A DNA stretch of 42,405 nucleotides from Oligoflexales bacterium (GCA_947479535.1 CANJZQ010000019.1:1-42405), one strand, 5' to 3'. Shown: positions 32,104 through 41,751, counted from the stretch's first letter. The notes: a model not told the origin generated them from the letters alone. Numbers and translations are program-made.

Positions 32104-34671
32104 ATGGCACCCCTGCTTACTGCAATTCAATGGCTGCGCTTGATATGGTGGATCCGTATACCGATTCGCTGGTGGGTGCAGGCCAAGGTAGTGCCCAAGA
32201 ACCCGCTCAAAGAAGCGGGAATCGATCCAAGCAAGCCCGTGTGTTTTGTCACGCCAACAGGATCGTTGACCGATCTGGTGGTGATCGACGAGCAATGTCG
32301 TCTTGGCGGGTTGCCGCGACCGCGGGTTCCTTCGTCGGCCCTGCTTCAGCAGGCACCAGGCCGCGCCAGTGCGGCCCATCTATTCCTGAGCAGCCTGAAG
32401 TTGTTTCAAGCCGACCGGAACAGCCGTCAGGAGATCCTGCGTCCTTTGACGAAGATGGTCGATCACGCACGCGCCAACCCGGATTTCAATGTTCAACTTG
32501 TGCCGGTCTCTGTCTTCTGGGGAAGAAATCCAGGCAAGGGCGAACAGAGTCTTTTTAAATTGCTGTTTTTTGACGACGAACACGCTGGCGTCATTCAAAA
32601 GTTTTTTATTGTGCTGGTCCAAGGACGCAATGTTCTTGTGCAGTTTGGCCGGCCTATCAGTTTGCAAGATCAAGTCCGCAATGATGAGACGTCCGACCAG
32701 GTTGCGCGAAAGCTTTCACGCGTCATGCGCGTGTATTTCAAAACCCAGAGGTTTCTGTCCGTCGGTCCCGGTCTTGGCGAAAAACCCCGCGTCGTTGAAA
32801 CAATCCTCAGAACCAAACCAGTTCGCAATCTGATTGAAGACGAGGCGCGAAGGTCCAAAAAGACTCTGGAAAAGGTCGAGCAGGATGCCCGTCAATATGC
32901 TTTCGAGATTGCCGCTGACTTGTCGTATCCCTTCGTCCGGGCAACAGAAATCATCCTGAGATATTTATGGCAAAAAATGTTCACTGGACTCGTGATTCGC
33001 GGGATCGAACGGGTTCACCGGATCGGCCCAGCCCACGAGATTGTCTACATGCCGAGCCACCGCAGCCACATTGATTACCTGCTGCTGGGGCAATCCCTTT
33101 ATTCCGAGGGCTATGTCGTTCCGCATACTGCGGCGGGAATAAATTTGAACTTCTGGCCGGTGGGTGGAATCCTGCGCAAGGTGGGCGCGTTTTATATCCG
33201 CCGGACCTTCAGCGGCAATAAATTGTACGCCGGCATTTTCGGTGAATATGTTCATCATCTCGTCACCAGCGGATTTCCCGTCAAGTTCTTTCCGGAAGGA
33301 GGACGCAGCCGGTCTGGAAAACTGCTGGCGCCAAAAACCGGATTTCTCTCCATGGTGGTTCAGAGCTATCTGAGGAATTCTGACAGGCCCATCGCCTTGG
33401 TTCCGATTTTCCTCGGCTACGACCGCGTTTGGGAGGCGACGACTTATGTCAAAGAAACGCGCGGCGCAAAAAAACGAAGCGAGTCGATTGGGCAGTTGAT
33501 TCGAGCTGCCGGTGACCTCCGGAAAACCTTTGGTTCGGCCTATGTATCCTGTGGTGAGCCCTTGGAATTGGGGGAGTTCCTGGCCAAGCGCCGGGCGGAC
33601 TGGAAGAACGAGGTCGCCATGTCTGAGACCCGTCCGTCTTGGACGAACCCGGTGACGCAAGAGATTGCCAATGAAATGATGTACCGGATCAATGCCGCTG
33701 CGGTGCTGGGTCCAGTGTCTCTCGTGGCAACGGCACTGCTCGCTGTTCCCAATCGCGCCTTGGCCGAGGACCAGCTCTGTGAACTGATCGACGCCATGCT
33801 CAAACTTCAGCGACTGGCTCCGTTCAGTCCGTATGTTTATATTCCCGCCATCGATGGGAAATTGGCAAGTGCCGCGACAGAGCGTGTGGAAGCCTGCCGC
33901 CGCCTGAACCTGCCTGGAGGCGATGTTCTTTACGCCAATGAGGAAGATGCAAAGGTGCTTTCTTATTACTGCAACATGACGAGCCATCTTTTCTTGATGC
34001 CGGCAGTTGTGGCGCGCCTGTTTCAGCACTGTGACCAATTGACCGTTGAAGAAGTGATCGCAGCCCTGGTGGATGCGGTTCCATTTCTGCGCGGTGAATA
34101 CTTCCTGGGCGTTGACGACGCCGCACTTCCAGAGTACGCGGCAAAGTTGCTTTCCGCCCTGGTCGAGGTTGGCTTTGTCGAAGTTCCTGGGAGGCGTTCC
34201 AAAGATCGTCTGGATCGCGATGAAATCGTTTGCCGCCCGGGCCTGTCATCCAACCGTTTCATGTGGCTGCAAGCCCTTTCCCGCGTGTGTGCGGGTTCAC
34301 TGGATCGGGTGGGAATCGGACTGGCGATGCTGGGGGCGGCGGGTTCGTTGCGCGCAATCAAGCGTCGTGAGTATGAGGTCACCTTTGCCGCGACCGGGCG
34401 CCGCCTTGATGCCATGCGTGGATCTGACGCATCCGGGGCATTCGATCCGCCATTGGTGCGTTCGTTTGTCGATACCCTCGTGAAGCGCGGTCTGGCTGAG
34501 ATCCAGGAGGCGCAAGATGATGCCTTTGATCCTGACGCGGATTCCAACGTCGTATCCGGAGAGACGTTTCAGCAGATTGTTGCCTTGCCGGCCTTGAAAA
34601 AAATGGGACAACTGCCACGCTTGTTGCTTGGAACAGACATGTCGCAAAGCGTCGGGCGCAATCCGGCCTGA
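32104..34671 (+). CDS. plsB: Glycerol-3-phosphate acyltransferase
   Basis: 855 residues, the size of the large PlsB type that makes lysophosphatidic acid from glycerol-3-phosphate and acyl-ACP or acyl-CoA at the inner membrane. The acyltransferase motifs are in order: VYMPSHRSHIDYLLL (HxxxxD, about residues 315-329), GGILRKVGAFYIRRTF, FPEGGRSRSGKLL (about 395-407) and ALVPIFLGYDRVWE. The N-terminal domain of about 280 residues and a long C-terminal helical domain also fit. The ATG at 32104 has GGTGGA just upstream. rsgA follows with its binding site overlapping the plsB stop, so panC, plsB, rsgA and the acyl-CoA dehydrogenase gene form a probable operon. Confidence 0.95.
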   Translation: MAPLLTAIQWLRLIWWIRIPIRWWVQAKVVPKNPLKEAGIDPSKPVCFVTPTGSLTDLVVIDEQCRLGGLPRPRVPSSALLQQAPGRASAAHLFLSSLKLFQADRNSRQEILRPLTKMVDHARANPDFNVQLVPVSVFWGRNPGKGEQSLFKLLFFDDEHAGVIQKFFIVLVQGRNVLVQFGRPISLQDQVRNDETSDQVARKLSRVMRVYFKTQRFLSVGPGLGEKPRVVETILRTKPVRNLIEDEARRSKKTLEKVEQDARQYAFEIAADLSYPFVRATEIILRYLWQKMFTGLVIRGIERVHRIGPAHEIVYMPSHRSHIDYLLLGQSLYSEGYVVPHTAAGINLNFWPVGGILRKVGAFYIRRTFSGNKLYAGIFGEYVHHLVTSGFPVKFFPEGGRSRSGKLLAPKTGFLSMVVQSYLRNSDRPIALVPIFLGYDRVWEATTYVKETRGAKKRSESIGQLIRAAGDLRKTFGSAYVSCGEPLELGEFLAKRRADWKNEVAMSETRPSWTNPVTQEIANEMMYRINAAAVLGPVSLVATALLAVPNRALAEDQLCELIDAMLKLQRLAPFSPYVYIPAIDGKLASAATERVEACRRLNLPGGDVLYANEEDAKVLSYYCNMTSHLFLMPAVVARLFQHCDQLTVEEVIAALVDAVPFLRGEYFLGVDDAALPEYAAKLLSALVEVGFVEVPGRRSKDRLDRDEIVCRPGLSSNRFMWLQALSRVCAGSLDRVGIGLAMLGAAGSLRAIKRREYEVTFAATGRRLDAMRGSDASGAFDPPLVRSFVDTLVKRGLAEIQEAQDDAFDPDADSNVVSGETFQQIVALPALKKMGQLPRLLLGTDMSQSVGRNPA

Positions 34672-34684
34672 GGAGGTTACGCCC

Positions 34685-35872
34685 TTGTCCAAGCCACCGA
34701 ATCGATTCTGGGATGAAGACGAGAACTCGGAAACTTTTGAAAAATTTACCAAGATACGCAAGCGCGAGAAGGGCAAGTCACGCGCAACCGACCTGGCCGG
34801 AAGGTTTGAGGTTCCAGAAAGTGAATGGAACATCGAGGAAGGGTCCGGCGTCTTTGCAGCGAGGGTGGTCGAGGTTCACAAGAGGTATGCTTTTGTTTCA
34901 CCGGAGCCCGTCCCGGGAACGGTTAAAACCAACGATGTCTGGCTGGCCACAATCCCGCGCCGGCATCTGACCGCGCGCCGGGAACAAAGAAATTTTGTGT
35001 GCGTTGGCGATCGCGTGCTGTGCCGTCCAGCCAAAGAGGACGAACTGGCATCGACGTCAGAATTGCCGCAATGCCTGGTGGAGGCGCTGGCACCGCGGCG
35101 GACCCGTCTGGCGCGCCGCGACCCGATGACGCCGGAACGCGAGCACGTTCTGTGCAGCAATGTAGATCAGTTGGCCGTGGTGGTGAGTTTTCTTTCCCCG
35201 TTGGTAAAATGGGGCCTGGTCGACCGCTATCTGGTCCTCGCAGAAAGTGAGGGGATCCGCCCTCTCATCATCTTGAACAAGCGGGATTTGTTGGACGAAG
35301 TGAGTGGGTTTCGAGCCAAGTGCGAGGAGCGCATCGCATTGTACCGTGCCCTGGGGTACGAGGTTTTCACCATGCAGGCCAACGCCAAAGGTGCTGCGCG
35401 GGATCCTGTCACCAAACAGCTGGCGGCGGCCCTTAAGGGAAAAATCACTGCATTTTCAGGCCATTCTGGGGTTGGCAAGTCTTCCATCGTCAATATTTTT
35501 AAGCCTGAACTGGTGCAGGCCGTCGAGCTGAATGACAACATCAGTTACAAGGGTCGCCACACGACCTCCTATGCCAGCTTTCTCAAACTTGGATCAGGCG
35601 GTTATGTCATTGATACCCCTGGGGTGCGGAGTTTCCTCTTGCGAGAGGACTCCCCAATCCATTTGACCCACTGTTTTATCGAGATGCGTCCATTTCTGGG
35701 CAAATGTGCCTTTCGGGAGTGCCGTCACGTCGAGGAGCCAGGCTGTTTGGTCCTTGAGGCAGTTGAGTCTGGAAAAATTGCACCGTGGCGGTATAAGTCT
35801 TACTTGGGACTGTTGCTGGGAACGACCGGCAGGCAGGGCCGAACGAGGGACCTCGAGGTTGAGGAACCCTGA
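34685..35872 (+). CDS. rsgA: Small ribosomal subunit biogenesis GTPase RsgA
   Basis: 395 residues from a TTG at 34685, which has AGGAGG eight bases upstream; the Shine-Dalgarno overlaps the plsB stop codon. The order of motifs is circularly permuted as in RsgA: an OB-fold N-terminal part, then NKRDLL (G4, about residues 198-203), GHSGVGKSSIVN (G1, about 259-270), and DTPGVRSF (G3). A zinc site follows (CAFRECRHVEEPGC, C-x-H-C arrangement, about 341-354). The N-terminal 50 residues are an unusual charged extension (DEDENSETFEKFTKIRKREK). RsgA matures the 30S subunit. Confidence 0.95.
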   Translation: MSKPPNRFWDEDENSETFEKFTKIRKREKGKSRATDLAGRFEVPESEWNIEEGSGVFAARVVEVHKRYAFVSPEPVPGTVKTNDVWLATIPRRHLTARREQRNFVCVGDRVLCRPAKEDELASTSELPQCLVEALAPRRTRLARRDPMTPEREHVLCSNVDQLAVVVSFLSPLVKWGLVDRYLVLAESEGIRPLIILNKRDLLDEVSGFRAKCEERIALYRALGYEVFTMQANAKGAARDPVTKQLAAALKGKITAFSGHSGVGKSSIVNIFKPELVQAVELNDNISYKGRHTTSYASFLKLGSGGYVIDTPGVRSFLLREDSPIHLTHCFIEMRPFLGKCAFRECRHVEEPGCLVLEAVESGKIAPWRYKSYLGLLLGTTGRQGRTRDLEVEEP

Positions 35873-35893
35873 ACTGGAAACCGGGGATCAACC

Positions 35894-37054
35894 ATGTCCT
35901 ACTCATTTGAAGAATCCGAGGAGCTTGGACTCCTTCGTCAAACCGTCCGCAAATTCGCCGAATCTGAGATTGCGCCTCTCGCGCGCGAGCTGGACGAGAC
36001 GGAATCCTTTTCGACCGACCTGACTCGCAAGATGGGACACCTCGGCCTTTTCGGCACAGTCATTTCCCCGAAGTACGGTGGTCATGGAATGGACTACCTT
36101 TCTTACATCATCGCCGTTGAAGAATTGGCCAGGGTTGATGGCTCTCAGGCGGCGACGATTGCGGCCCACAACAGCCTCGGCGCAGCGCCGATTTACTATT
36201 ACGGCACCGAGGAACAAAAGAAAAAATACCTTCCGTCGTTGTGCGATGGATCATCGTTGTGGGGGTTTGGCCTTACCGAGCCAGAGGCGGGCAGCGACGC
36301 TCAGGGCAGCAAGACCACGGCCGTCTTTGATGAACGTACCCGTGAATGGGTGATCAACGGCAGCAAGATCTGGATCACCAACAGTGCTTCTGAAATGACT
36401 GTGGGACTGACCGTGCAAGCCGTGACCGGACGACGTCCAGACGGTCGGGCTGAACTTAGCTGCCTGATTGTACCCGCCGATGCCCCGGGGCTCACGCGTC
36501 GTGCGATGAAGGGCAAGATGATGTGGCGCGCATCAAATACGGGCGAGCTTTATTTCGACAATGTCCGGGTTCCGCAGGACGCATTGCTTGGCAAGCAGGG
36601 TGAGGGCTTCAAGATCATGATGGAAACCCTGGATGGTGGCCGTCTGTCGATCGGGGCTATGGGACTTGGGCTTGCCAAGGGTGCCCTTGCCATGACGATC
36701 AAATATGCCAAAGAGCGCAAGACGTTTGGTGTGCCAATCGCGCAACATCAAGCCGTCGCCTTCAAACTGGCGGAAATGGCCACCCGCATCGAAGCAGCCG
36801 AGGGCTTGCTCTACAAGGCTTGCTGGTTGCGCCAAAATAACAAGCCTTACGCAAAAGTGGCTGCCATGGCGAAGCTCTATTGCTCGGAAGTTGCAGAGTT
36901 TGCAGCCCGGGAAGGCCAGCAAACTTTTGGTGGATACGGCCTGATGAAGGAGTATCCGATCGAAAGATTTTATCGTGACGCTGCCCTGCTGCGTATTGGC
37001 GAGGGGACGAGCGAAATACAGCGCCTGGTCATTTCGAGGTATCTCGGTTGTTGA
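35894..37054 (+). CDS. Acyl-CoA dehydrogenase
   Basis: 386 residues, a normal short-to-medium-chain FAD-dependent acyl-CoA dehydrogenase. Family phrases include GLTEPEAGSDAQGSKTTA, WVINGSKIWITNSASE (FAD-binding), FDNVRVPQDALLGKQGEGFK, YAKERKTFGVPIAQHQAV, FGGYGLMKEYPIERFYRDA and RIGEGTSEIQR with the likely catalytic Glu. It takes part in fatty-acid or branched-chain oxidation; chain-length specificity cannot be read from the sequence. The ATG at 35894 follows rsgA by 21 bases. Its stop codon overlaps the TTG start of the next gene. Confidence 0.95.
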   Translation: MSYSFEESEELGLLRQTVRKFAESEIAPLARELDETESFSTDLTRKMGHLGLFGTVISPKYGGHGMDYLSYIIAVEELARVDGSQAATIAAHNSLGAAPIYYYGTEEQKKKYLPSLCDGSSLWGFGLTEPEAGSDAQGSKTTAVFDERTREWVINGSKIWITNSASEMTVGLTVQAVTGRRPDGRAELSCLIVPADAPGLTRRAMKGKMMWRASNTGELYFDNVRVPQDALLGKQGEGFKIMMETLDGGRLSIGAMGLGLAKGALAMTIKYAKERKTFGVPIAQHQAVAFKLAEMATRIEAAEGLLYKACWLRQNNKPYAKVAAMAKLYCSEVAEFAAREGQQTFGGYGLMKEYPIERFYRDAALLRIGEGTSEIQRLVISRYLGC

Positions 37055-38064
37055 GGTTTGTCCGCAGGACGAAAACGAGCGCTGCCTTTTTGTCGTTGCT
37101 GGCAGGATTGTCCCTGCTGACGGCGGCATGTGTATCCCGGCTGTTCACAACCGGATACGACGACCGGACTTTGATCATCCACACGTTTAATCTTTTTAAT
37201 CAGAAAATCTCTGCGGCTTCGATCACATCATCATCATCATGGAATGGTGATTGGATTTTTCGGCGGGACCGGTTGGAGCTGGTTGACCAGTATTTCCGCG
37301 CCCATCGCGCCGATGTGGTTCTGTTTCAGCAGTCGATGCAAAGGGCCCACAGCGAAGTGGAATGGGACCAGGCGATCCTCGCGGCAGGTGCCTTTGCCGA
37401 ATTCGATTGGCGCAGCGAGCCAGTGGCTGACTACACGGACACCACCGAAACGGAATCCATGGTGGTCGCGGCGAGTTCGATTGTTGGTATGAAGCAACGT
37501 CAGGCTGGAGAATCACCGTCCCTTTGGCACGTCGGTCCTGACGGGTTCTTGCAGGCTGCGGCTTTGGAACTCGGTGGACAGTCGGCTGCTGTTTTTAACA
37601 TCCAGATGCCGTCGAAAATTGAACGCGATCCAATCTGGTTCTCCTTTATCGAGGAGCGTGTGCGTGAGTGGATCAAAATTCAAGGTATCTGCCCGAAACG
37701 GATCATCATTGCCGGATTTATTCCCGCCGACGTGGAAGCGCGCAAGTTCAGCGAATTTATGGAGGCCCTGTCCCTGAAGGATTCTTCGGCTGGATTTTGT
37801 GACGTCGCCTTGAAATGCCAGACTGCCAACCCGGCCAATGATATTTACCGGCTGTCTTCTGATGGCTCTGCTGCCTCGCAGGCGGACCGGATACTAGTTC
37901 CAAAATCAGCAATTGTTTACTCGGCCGTGCGAACCCACGATGCCCCAATCAAAGCGCCACCCTATGAGATGGCCATGGGATTTACCCAGCTTTGGCCCTC
38001 AATTCGCAGCGGATGGGAGGCATCGATTCGCTTCGCATCGTGCTCTTCAGGGTTCGGTCTTTAA
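37048..38064 (+). CDS. Lipoprotein with a degenerate endonuclease/exonuclease/phosphatase fold
   Basis: 338 residues from TTG at 37048 (or the adjacent TTG at 37051), overlapping the upstream stop. GAGG lies about ten bases before it. The signal FLSLLAGLSLLTAACVS has a lipobox (TAAC). The following pattern resembles the EEP fold: IIHTFNLFNQ, ADVVLFQQ, AAVFNIQMPS, RIIIAGFIPAD and QADRILVPKSAIV. The residues that carry catalysis in active members are altered: QE becomes QQ, NxH becomes NIQ, GDxN becomes AGFIP, and no SDH is seen near the end. It is probably a non-catalytic surface or periplasmic protein. The stop overlaps the stop of the convergent gene at 38061. Confidence 0.7.
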   Translation: MLRFVRRTKTSAAFLSLLAGLSLLTAACVSRLFTTGYDDRTLIIHTFNLFNQKISAASITSSSSWNGDWIFRRDRLELVDQYFRAHRADVVLFQQSMQRAHSEVEWDQAILAAGAFAEFDWRSEPVADYTDTTETESMVVAASSIVGMKQRQAGESPSLWHVGPDGFLQAAALELGGQSAAVFNIQMPSKIERDPIWFSFIEERVREWIKIQGICPKRIIIAGFIPADVEARKFSEFMEALSLKDSSAGFCDVALKCQTANPANDIYRLSSDGSAASQADRILVPKSAIVYSAVRTHDAPIKAPPYEMAMGFTQLWPSIRSGWEASIRFASCSSGFGL

Positions 38065-38690
38065 AAATTTACTAGAATTCCCAAGGCCGTTTCGGAGCCT
38101 TCCAGCCTGGTGGTGGCCAAGCCACGCCAGCGGTCAATGCGCGCGGTAAGAAGCCATTTTCCGGCTGGCTTCAGCGCCAGCATCGCCACACCGGCGCCGC
38201 TGAATTCAGCGCGAAACTGCTCGTCGCGCCTTAAAGGTAAATTTGCATCCGTGGCGGGCAGAAGGTACGAGAACTTTCCCCCGGCGAAAAAGTACAGTGG
38301 ATGGTAAAGGCGCCAGCCTTTCAAGGATTCATATCCGAGGGACAAGATGGAAAGATTTTTTGGCAGATCCGAATCGCTGTCTCTTCTTTTTAATCCTTTG
38401 AATCCACCGTAAGCCCCAAGCATCCATCCAGTCGAAAGGCAGTACCGGTAGGTGAGGAAGGGCTGGGTCGCTCCTGGTGCCAGTTGATGTGATGTTTTGG
38501 CGGCAGGATAATTCGTTGCGAGCTCAAGGCCCCAATAGGCCTGATCAAATGGGTTTTCCATGCCGGTTTCGCCAAATTCGGCCGTTGCTGCAGCAGCAGC
38601 TTCGCCAGCGGTCCCGACAAAAAAAACCAAAAATGCCAGTTTTGCCGCAAGTTGCCCGAAAGATGTCGAAAATATCGATTTTTTTATCAT
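38061..38690 (-). CDS. Probable outer-membrane beta-barrel protein
   Basis: 209 residues from the ATG at 38690, chosen because it starts a signal peptide (KLAFLVFFVGTAGEAAAAA). The mature part alternates polar and aromatic residues (AYWGLELATNYPAA, PFLTYRYCLSTGWMLGAYGG, LSILSLGYESLKGWRLYHPLYFFAGGKFSYLL, FRAEFSGAGVAMLALKP, WLLTARIDRWRGLATTRLEG) and ends in GILVNF, the terminal Phe typical of barrels inserted by the BAM complex. The length suits an eight-stranded barrel. No binding site stands out before the ATG. It shares TTAA as overlapping stop codons with the convergent gene. Function unknown. Confidence 0.75.
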   Translation of the reverse strand: MIKKSIFSTSFGQLAAKLAFLVFFVGTAGEAAAAATAEFGETGMENPFDQAYWGLELATNYPAAKTSHQLAPGATQPFLTYRYCLSTGWMLGAYGGFKGLKRRDSDSDLPKNLSILSLGYESLKGWRLYHPLYFFAGGKFSYLLPATDANLPLRRDEQFRAEFSGAGVAMLALKPAGKWLLTARIDRWRGLATTRLEGSETALGILVNF

Positions 38691-38772
38691 CTTCTGACGT
38701 TGCCACAAAAGTGCCGCAGTTTCAAAGGGCGTGCTGGGTACGCTAAATTGGAAGTAGACCAATGCGACTGGT

Positions 38773-39564
38773 ATGGCGGTGACAATGGCGTCTCCCGAGA
38801 ACATTTCCAGAATTTCGGCTCCCGAGCGTATTGAGCGCCTGTTGGGCAAGGCTTGTGAAGCCAAGCTCGGCGCGATGATGAGATTAAACGAGGCCGACAC
38901 CATTGCCGTTCGCGGCACGATGGCAGACGTTGAGACCCTGGATGGAATCAGGGTGATTAAAATTGGGGGACTGTCGGTAAAGGGCATGCAGCATCTGACC
39001 CATGCCTCTCAGTGTGTGGTCGAGTTGGTTATGATGGATGCGAAGGTTGTGTTTGCCTCGTTCGTCATCAAATTCTTTGGTGACGCGATGTTCATGACCA
39101 TCCCGGCTGAACTGGTCAACATCGAGCGGCGCAAGAATTCGCGGGTATCAGTCCCGGCAAATCAGGCGGCATTTCTGTCCTTTTCTGGTTGGCATCCGAA
39201 GGCAACCGATCTTATCGCGCCACCGAGTGTTTTTGGATTCGAGGGATTTGCGGGATGGATCCGGATCGGGGATCTGAGCATGGGCGGCATCAGTGCGCAA
39301 ATGCTGACTCCGGGCCCCGTGGGACAATTGGAGCGTGGTTTTAATGATCGCGAGTCCAGGTTGCACCTGCCGTCTCAGGAACCGATCAAGGTTCACAGCA
39401 TCATTCGCTGGACGAAGAGGATTTCAGATTGGACCAGGAGCAATCCGGCGAACAAGTACACACGAATTTTCAAGATTGGCTGCGAGTTTGTTGATCTTGA
39501 TCAAAAGGCAACAACGGTTTTGCATCAGGCCATTCGTGATTTTTCGACAGCCAATGCAGTTTAA
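38773..39564 (+). CDS. PilZ-domain protein
   Basis: 263 residues. The cyclic-di-GMP-binding residues of PilZ are intact: RRKNSR (RxxxR, about residues 119-124) and DLSMGG (D-x-S-x-x-G, about 167-172). An N-terminal domain of about 110 residues (APERIERLLGKACEAKLGAM, VIKIGGLSVKGM, FFGDAMFMTIPAEL) resembles the YcgR-type N-terminal part in position, not clearly in sequence. It probably responds to cyclic-di-GMP, controlling motility or envelope functions. The start is uncertain: ATG at 38773 or 38785, both without a strong binding site. It is divergent from the barrel gene by 82 bases and 15 bases upstream of the TPR lipoprotein gene. Confidence 0.85.
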   Translation: MAVTMASPENISRISAPERIERLLGKACEAKLGAMMRLNEADTIAVRGTMADVETLDGIRVIKIGGLSVKGMQHLTHASQCVVELVMMDAKVVFASFVIKFFGDAMFMTIPAELVNIERRKNSRVSVPANQAAFLSFSGWHPKATDLIAPPSVFGFEGFAGWIRIGDLSMGGISAQMLTPGPVGQLERGFNDRESRLHLPSQEPIKVHSIIRWTKRISDWTRSNPANKYTRIFKIGCEFVDLDQKATTVLHQAIRDFSTANAV

Positions 39565-39579
39565 ACGGGGGGTTTGACG

Positions 39580-40518
39580 ATGGCGGCAAAAAAAATTACC
39601 GGAAGTCTATTCTGCATGGCGCGTGCCATCGCGCTGTGTGGGGCCTTGACTGGTTGTGCCACGCTAAATTCCATCATTGGCGATGATGACAGCCAAAAAG
39701 AAAAAGAAAAAGAAGTTGCCGCCGCAGTGGTGACAACGTCGGGCAATCCGGCGGTGGCTCACCCGTCCTCCAAGGCAATCGATCCCGATGAGATTGCAGA
39801 CCTTCAATTGAAAATGACCCGCCTTGTTGCCCGCACAGAGGAACTTGAAGAAAAGTTTTCCAGGCAGCAGGAGCGCCTTCAGATCATCGAACGCGGCCTG
39901 ACGTTGGGGCTTGTGCCCGAGGAGTTGCAGGGGCATGCGAATGACAAGTCGCGTACAACATCCCCCAAGGGTGGCCAGGCCGCAAAGCCGTCCAAATCAT
40001 CCAAGGCAGTCAAACCAGCAAAAGTCGAAGAGGCAGAGGCTGATGAAGAAGACGAGGTAGAGGCCCCGGTTTCTGTGAGTGCAGTCGCTGACTCTGACCC
40101 GGCAAAGGTGGCCGGAGTTGCTGTTGCCGATCGTGACGAATTCAACAAGGCATTTGCCGCAGCCCACGAGGATTTCAGAGCCGGACGGTTTGGCAAGGCT
40201 ATCGTCGGGTTTTCTGAAATTGGAAAGAAGTTTGATCCCAGCCTGACATCTGGCGTTCAGCAATTTTGGATTGCCAGAAGTTGGGCCGGTTTAAAAGAAA
40301 TGCAAACGGCGCGGCAGTTGTTTACGGAATTTATTGCCGGACATCCCGATAGTCCGTGGGCTCCCCGCGCGAAATTGGAACTGGCGCGGGTTGAATCTGC
40401 TCTGGGCCTTAAGGAAACCGCGATCAAGCGCTTGCGCAATGTCATTGCAGAGCACCCCCTGGAAGATGTTGCTGAGATGGCAAAGGCCGAGGTCGAAAGG
40501 ATGTCGAAGACCCTATGA
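39580..40518 (+). CDS. Coiled-coil and TPR lipoprotein (CpoB/YbgF-like)
   Basis: 312 residues from the ATG at 39580 with a G-rich binding site eight bases upstream. The signal ends in a lipobox (ALTGC). A coiled-coil (DEIADLQLKMTRLVARTEEL, about residues 70-110) is followed by a long Lys/Pro/Glu linker and C-terminal TPR repeats (FNKAFAAAHEDFRAGRFGKA, QFWIARSWAGLKEMQTARQL, AKLELARVESALGLKETAIK). Coiled-coil followed by TPR is the layout of CpoB (YbgF), which coordinates Tol-Pal and wall synthesis, but no tol genes are here. It is coupled by ATGA overlap to the LysM gene. Confidence 0.83.
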   Translation: MAAKKITGSLFCMARAIALCGALTGCATLNSIIGDDDSQKEKEKEVAAAVVTTSGNPAVAHPSSKAIDPDEIADLQLKMTRLVARTEELEEKFSRQQERLQIIERGLTLGLVPEELQGHANDKSRTTSPKGGQAAKPSKSSKAVKPAKVEEAEADEEDEVEAPVSVSAVADSDPAKVAGVAVADRDEFNKAFAAAHEDFRAGRFGKAIVGFSEIGKKFDPSLTSGVQQFWIARSWAGLKEMQTARQLFTEFIAGHPDSPWAPRAKLELARVESALGLKETAIKRLRNVIAEHPLEDVAEMAKAEVERMSKTL

Positions 40519-41726
40519 TCTTTATCCGGGCCATGATTATTTTGGTGACGTTTGCGTCTGGCCAGTCATTTGCTGCCAGTTCTGCCAAGCCAGAGCCATT
40601 GAATGATTTTGCCGGGGCCCCGCCCGTCCCCGGAACGCGTCGTGTGCTGGCAGCCGGAGAAGCCCCCGATGATTACACGGTGCAACGCGGCGACACATTG
40701 TTTGATATCTGCGAGCAACTTCTTGGAGAGGCCCGCTACTGGCCAAAGCTGTGGGCTTTGAATCCGGAGATCAAGAATCCGCATTTTGTTTTCCCTGGAA
40801 TGAAGATCAGGTTTTACCCAGGTGATCCCGAAGTGCCGCCGTATTTGCTCGTATCAACCGAGGACGAAGCCCTTCCCGTTGATCAAGGGCCGGTTGCCGC
40901 GGAAGATCTGGTCATCGAATCCCCCGCAGAGAAACTGGTGAATGAAGAACAACCTTTCGATCTGGTTGATGCCAAAGACATTCCAGTTCCGGATGACATT
41001 GCGCGCGAAATCCTCGTGAGCGGCAAGATATACCGGCGCAGCGACATCGTCGTGGACCTGCCGGCCTTCATCATCACCAACGAAGCCGATCCAGAAGGCT
41101 ATGTTTTTTCCGGGGGCGACGGAAAAATGTTGGTTGATGACTCCAATGAAATTTTGCTCGAGGAAACGGGCGTTTTTACCCCGGGGAATATTTATACGGT
41201 GATCCGGCCATCGGGCGATGTTTCTGATGAAAGTCCTGAGGGCAACGGTCGATTTATGGGACACCGCTATGAGTTTGTTGGACACGTTCGGGTCGTGCGC
41301 GCTTCGGAATCCGGACTGTATCGCGGAGTGATGGTCGACACGCGCCTGCCCCCCGAATCTGATGATTTGATTGTGCCATTTGTTGCCACTCGCAAACAGT
41401 TTGTCCCAGGAGTCAGTGGTCCTTCCAAGGAAGTGCCGTCAACGGTCATTGGTTTTGACCGCAGCCTTCAAGACATTGGCAGCGAAGGCAATTTCGTATT
41501 TTTGAAATTGCGAGTTCGTGGTTCGGTGACCGAAGGTGATCTTCTGGAAGTATACAACCGGCCAGAATTTGTGAATGCCCGATCGGGAACACTTTTCTAT
41601 CCTGATAAAGTCCAGCGCGCCACGGTGCGTGTTGTCGACGTGCGCGGCTCCATTGCAACGGCCTACATCATTAGCGCCAAAGGTGCGGTTGTCACCGGGG
41701 ACACCACGACACGCAAGTCCCTTTGA
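40515..41726 (+). CDS. LysM-domain envelope protein
   Basis: 403 residues starting at ATG 40515, which overlaps the previous stop (ATGA). A signal peptide (IRAMIILVTFASGQSFA) precedes a LysM domain at about residues 54-101 (YTVQRGDTLFDICEQLLG, ALNPEIKNPHFVFPGMKIRF), which binds peptidoglycan. The remaining 300 residues are acidic and beta-rich and I recognise no catalytic domain. Genes for such LysM proteins are commonly placed before dprA in delta-type proteobacteria (recalled, not checked). A hairpin that covers the dprA binding site follows the stop. Confidence 0.87.
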   Translation: MIFIRAMIILVTFASGQSFAASSAKPEPLNDFAGAPPVPGTRRVLAAGEAPDDYTVQRGDTLFDICEQLLGEARYWPKLWALNPEIKNPHFVFPGMKIRFYPGDPEVPPYLLVSTEDEALPVDQGPVAAEDLVIESPAEKLVNEEQPFDLVDAKDIPVPDDIAREILVSGKIYRRSDIVVDLPAFIITNEADPEGYVFSGGDGKMLVDDSNEILLEETGVFTPGNIYTVIRPSGDVSDESPEGNGRFMGHRYEFVGHVRVVRASESGLYRGVMVDTRLPPESDDLIVPFVATRKQFVPGVSGPSKEVPSTVIGFDRSLQDIGSEGNFVFLKLRVRGSVTEGDLLEVYNRPEFVNARSGTLFYPDKVQRATVRVVDVRGSIATAYIISAKGAVVTGDTTTRKSL

Positions 41727-41751
41727 TGACATCAGGGTAGAGGCTGTAGAT

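Noticed and set aside
32965-34038. A 357-codon open frame on the minus strand opposite plsB
   Set aside because: Composition (His/Arg-rich) is typical of an antisense frame in GC-rich DNA; plsB motifs fix the true strand.
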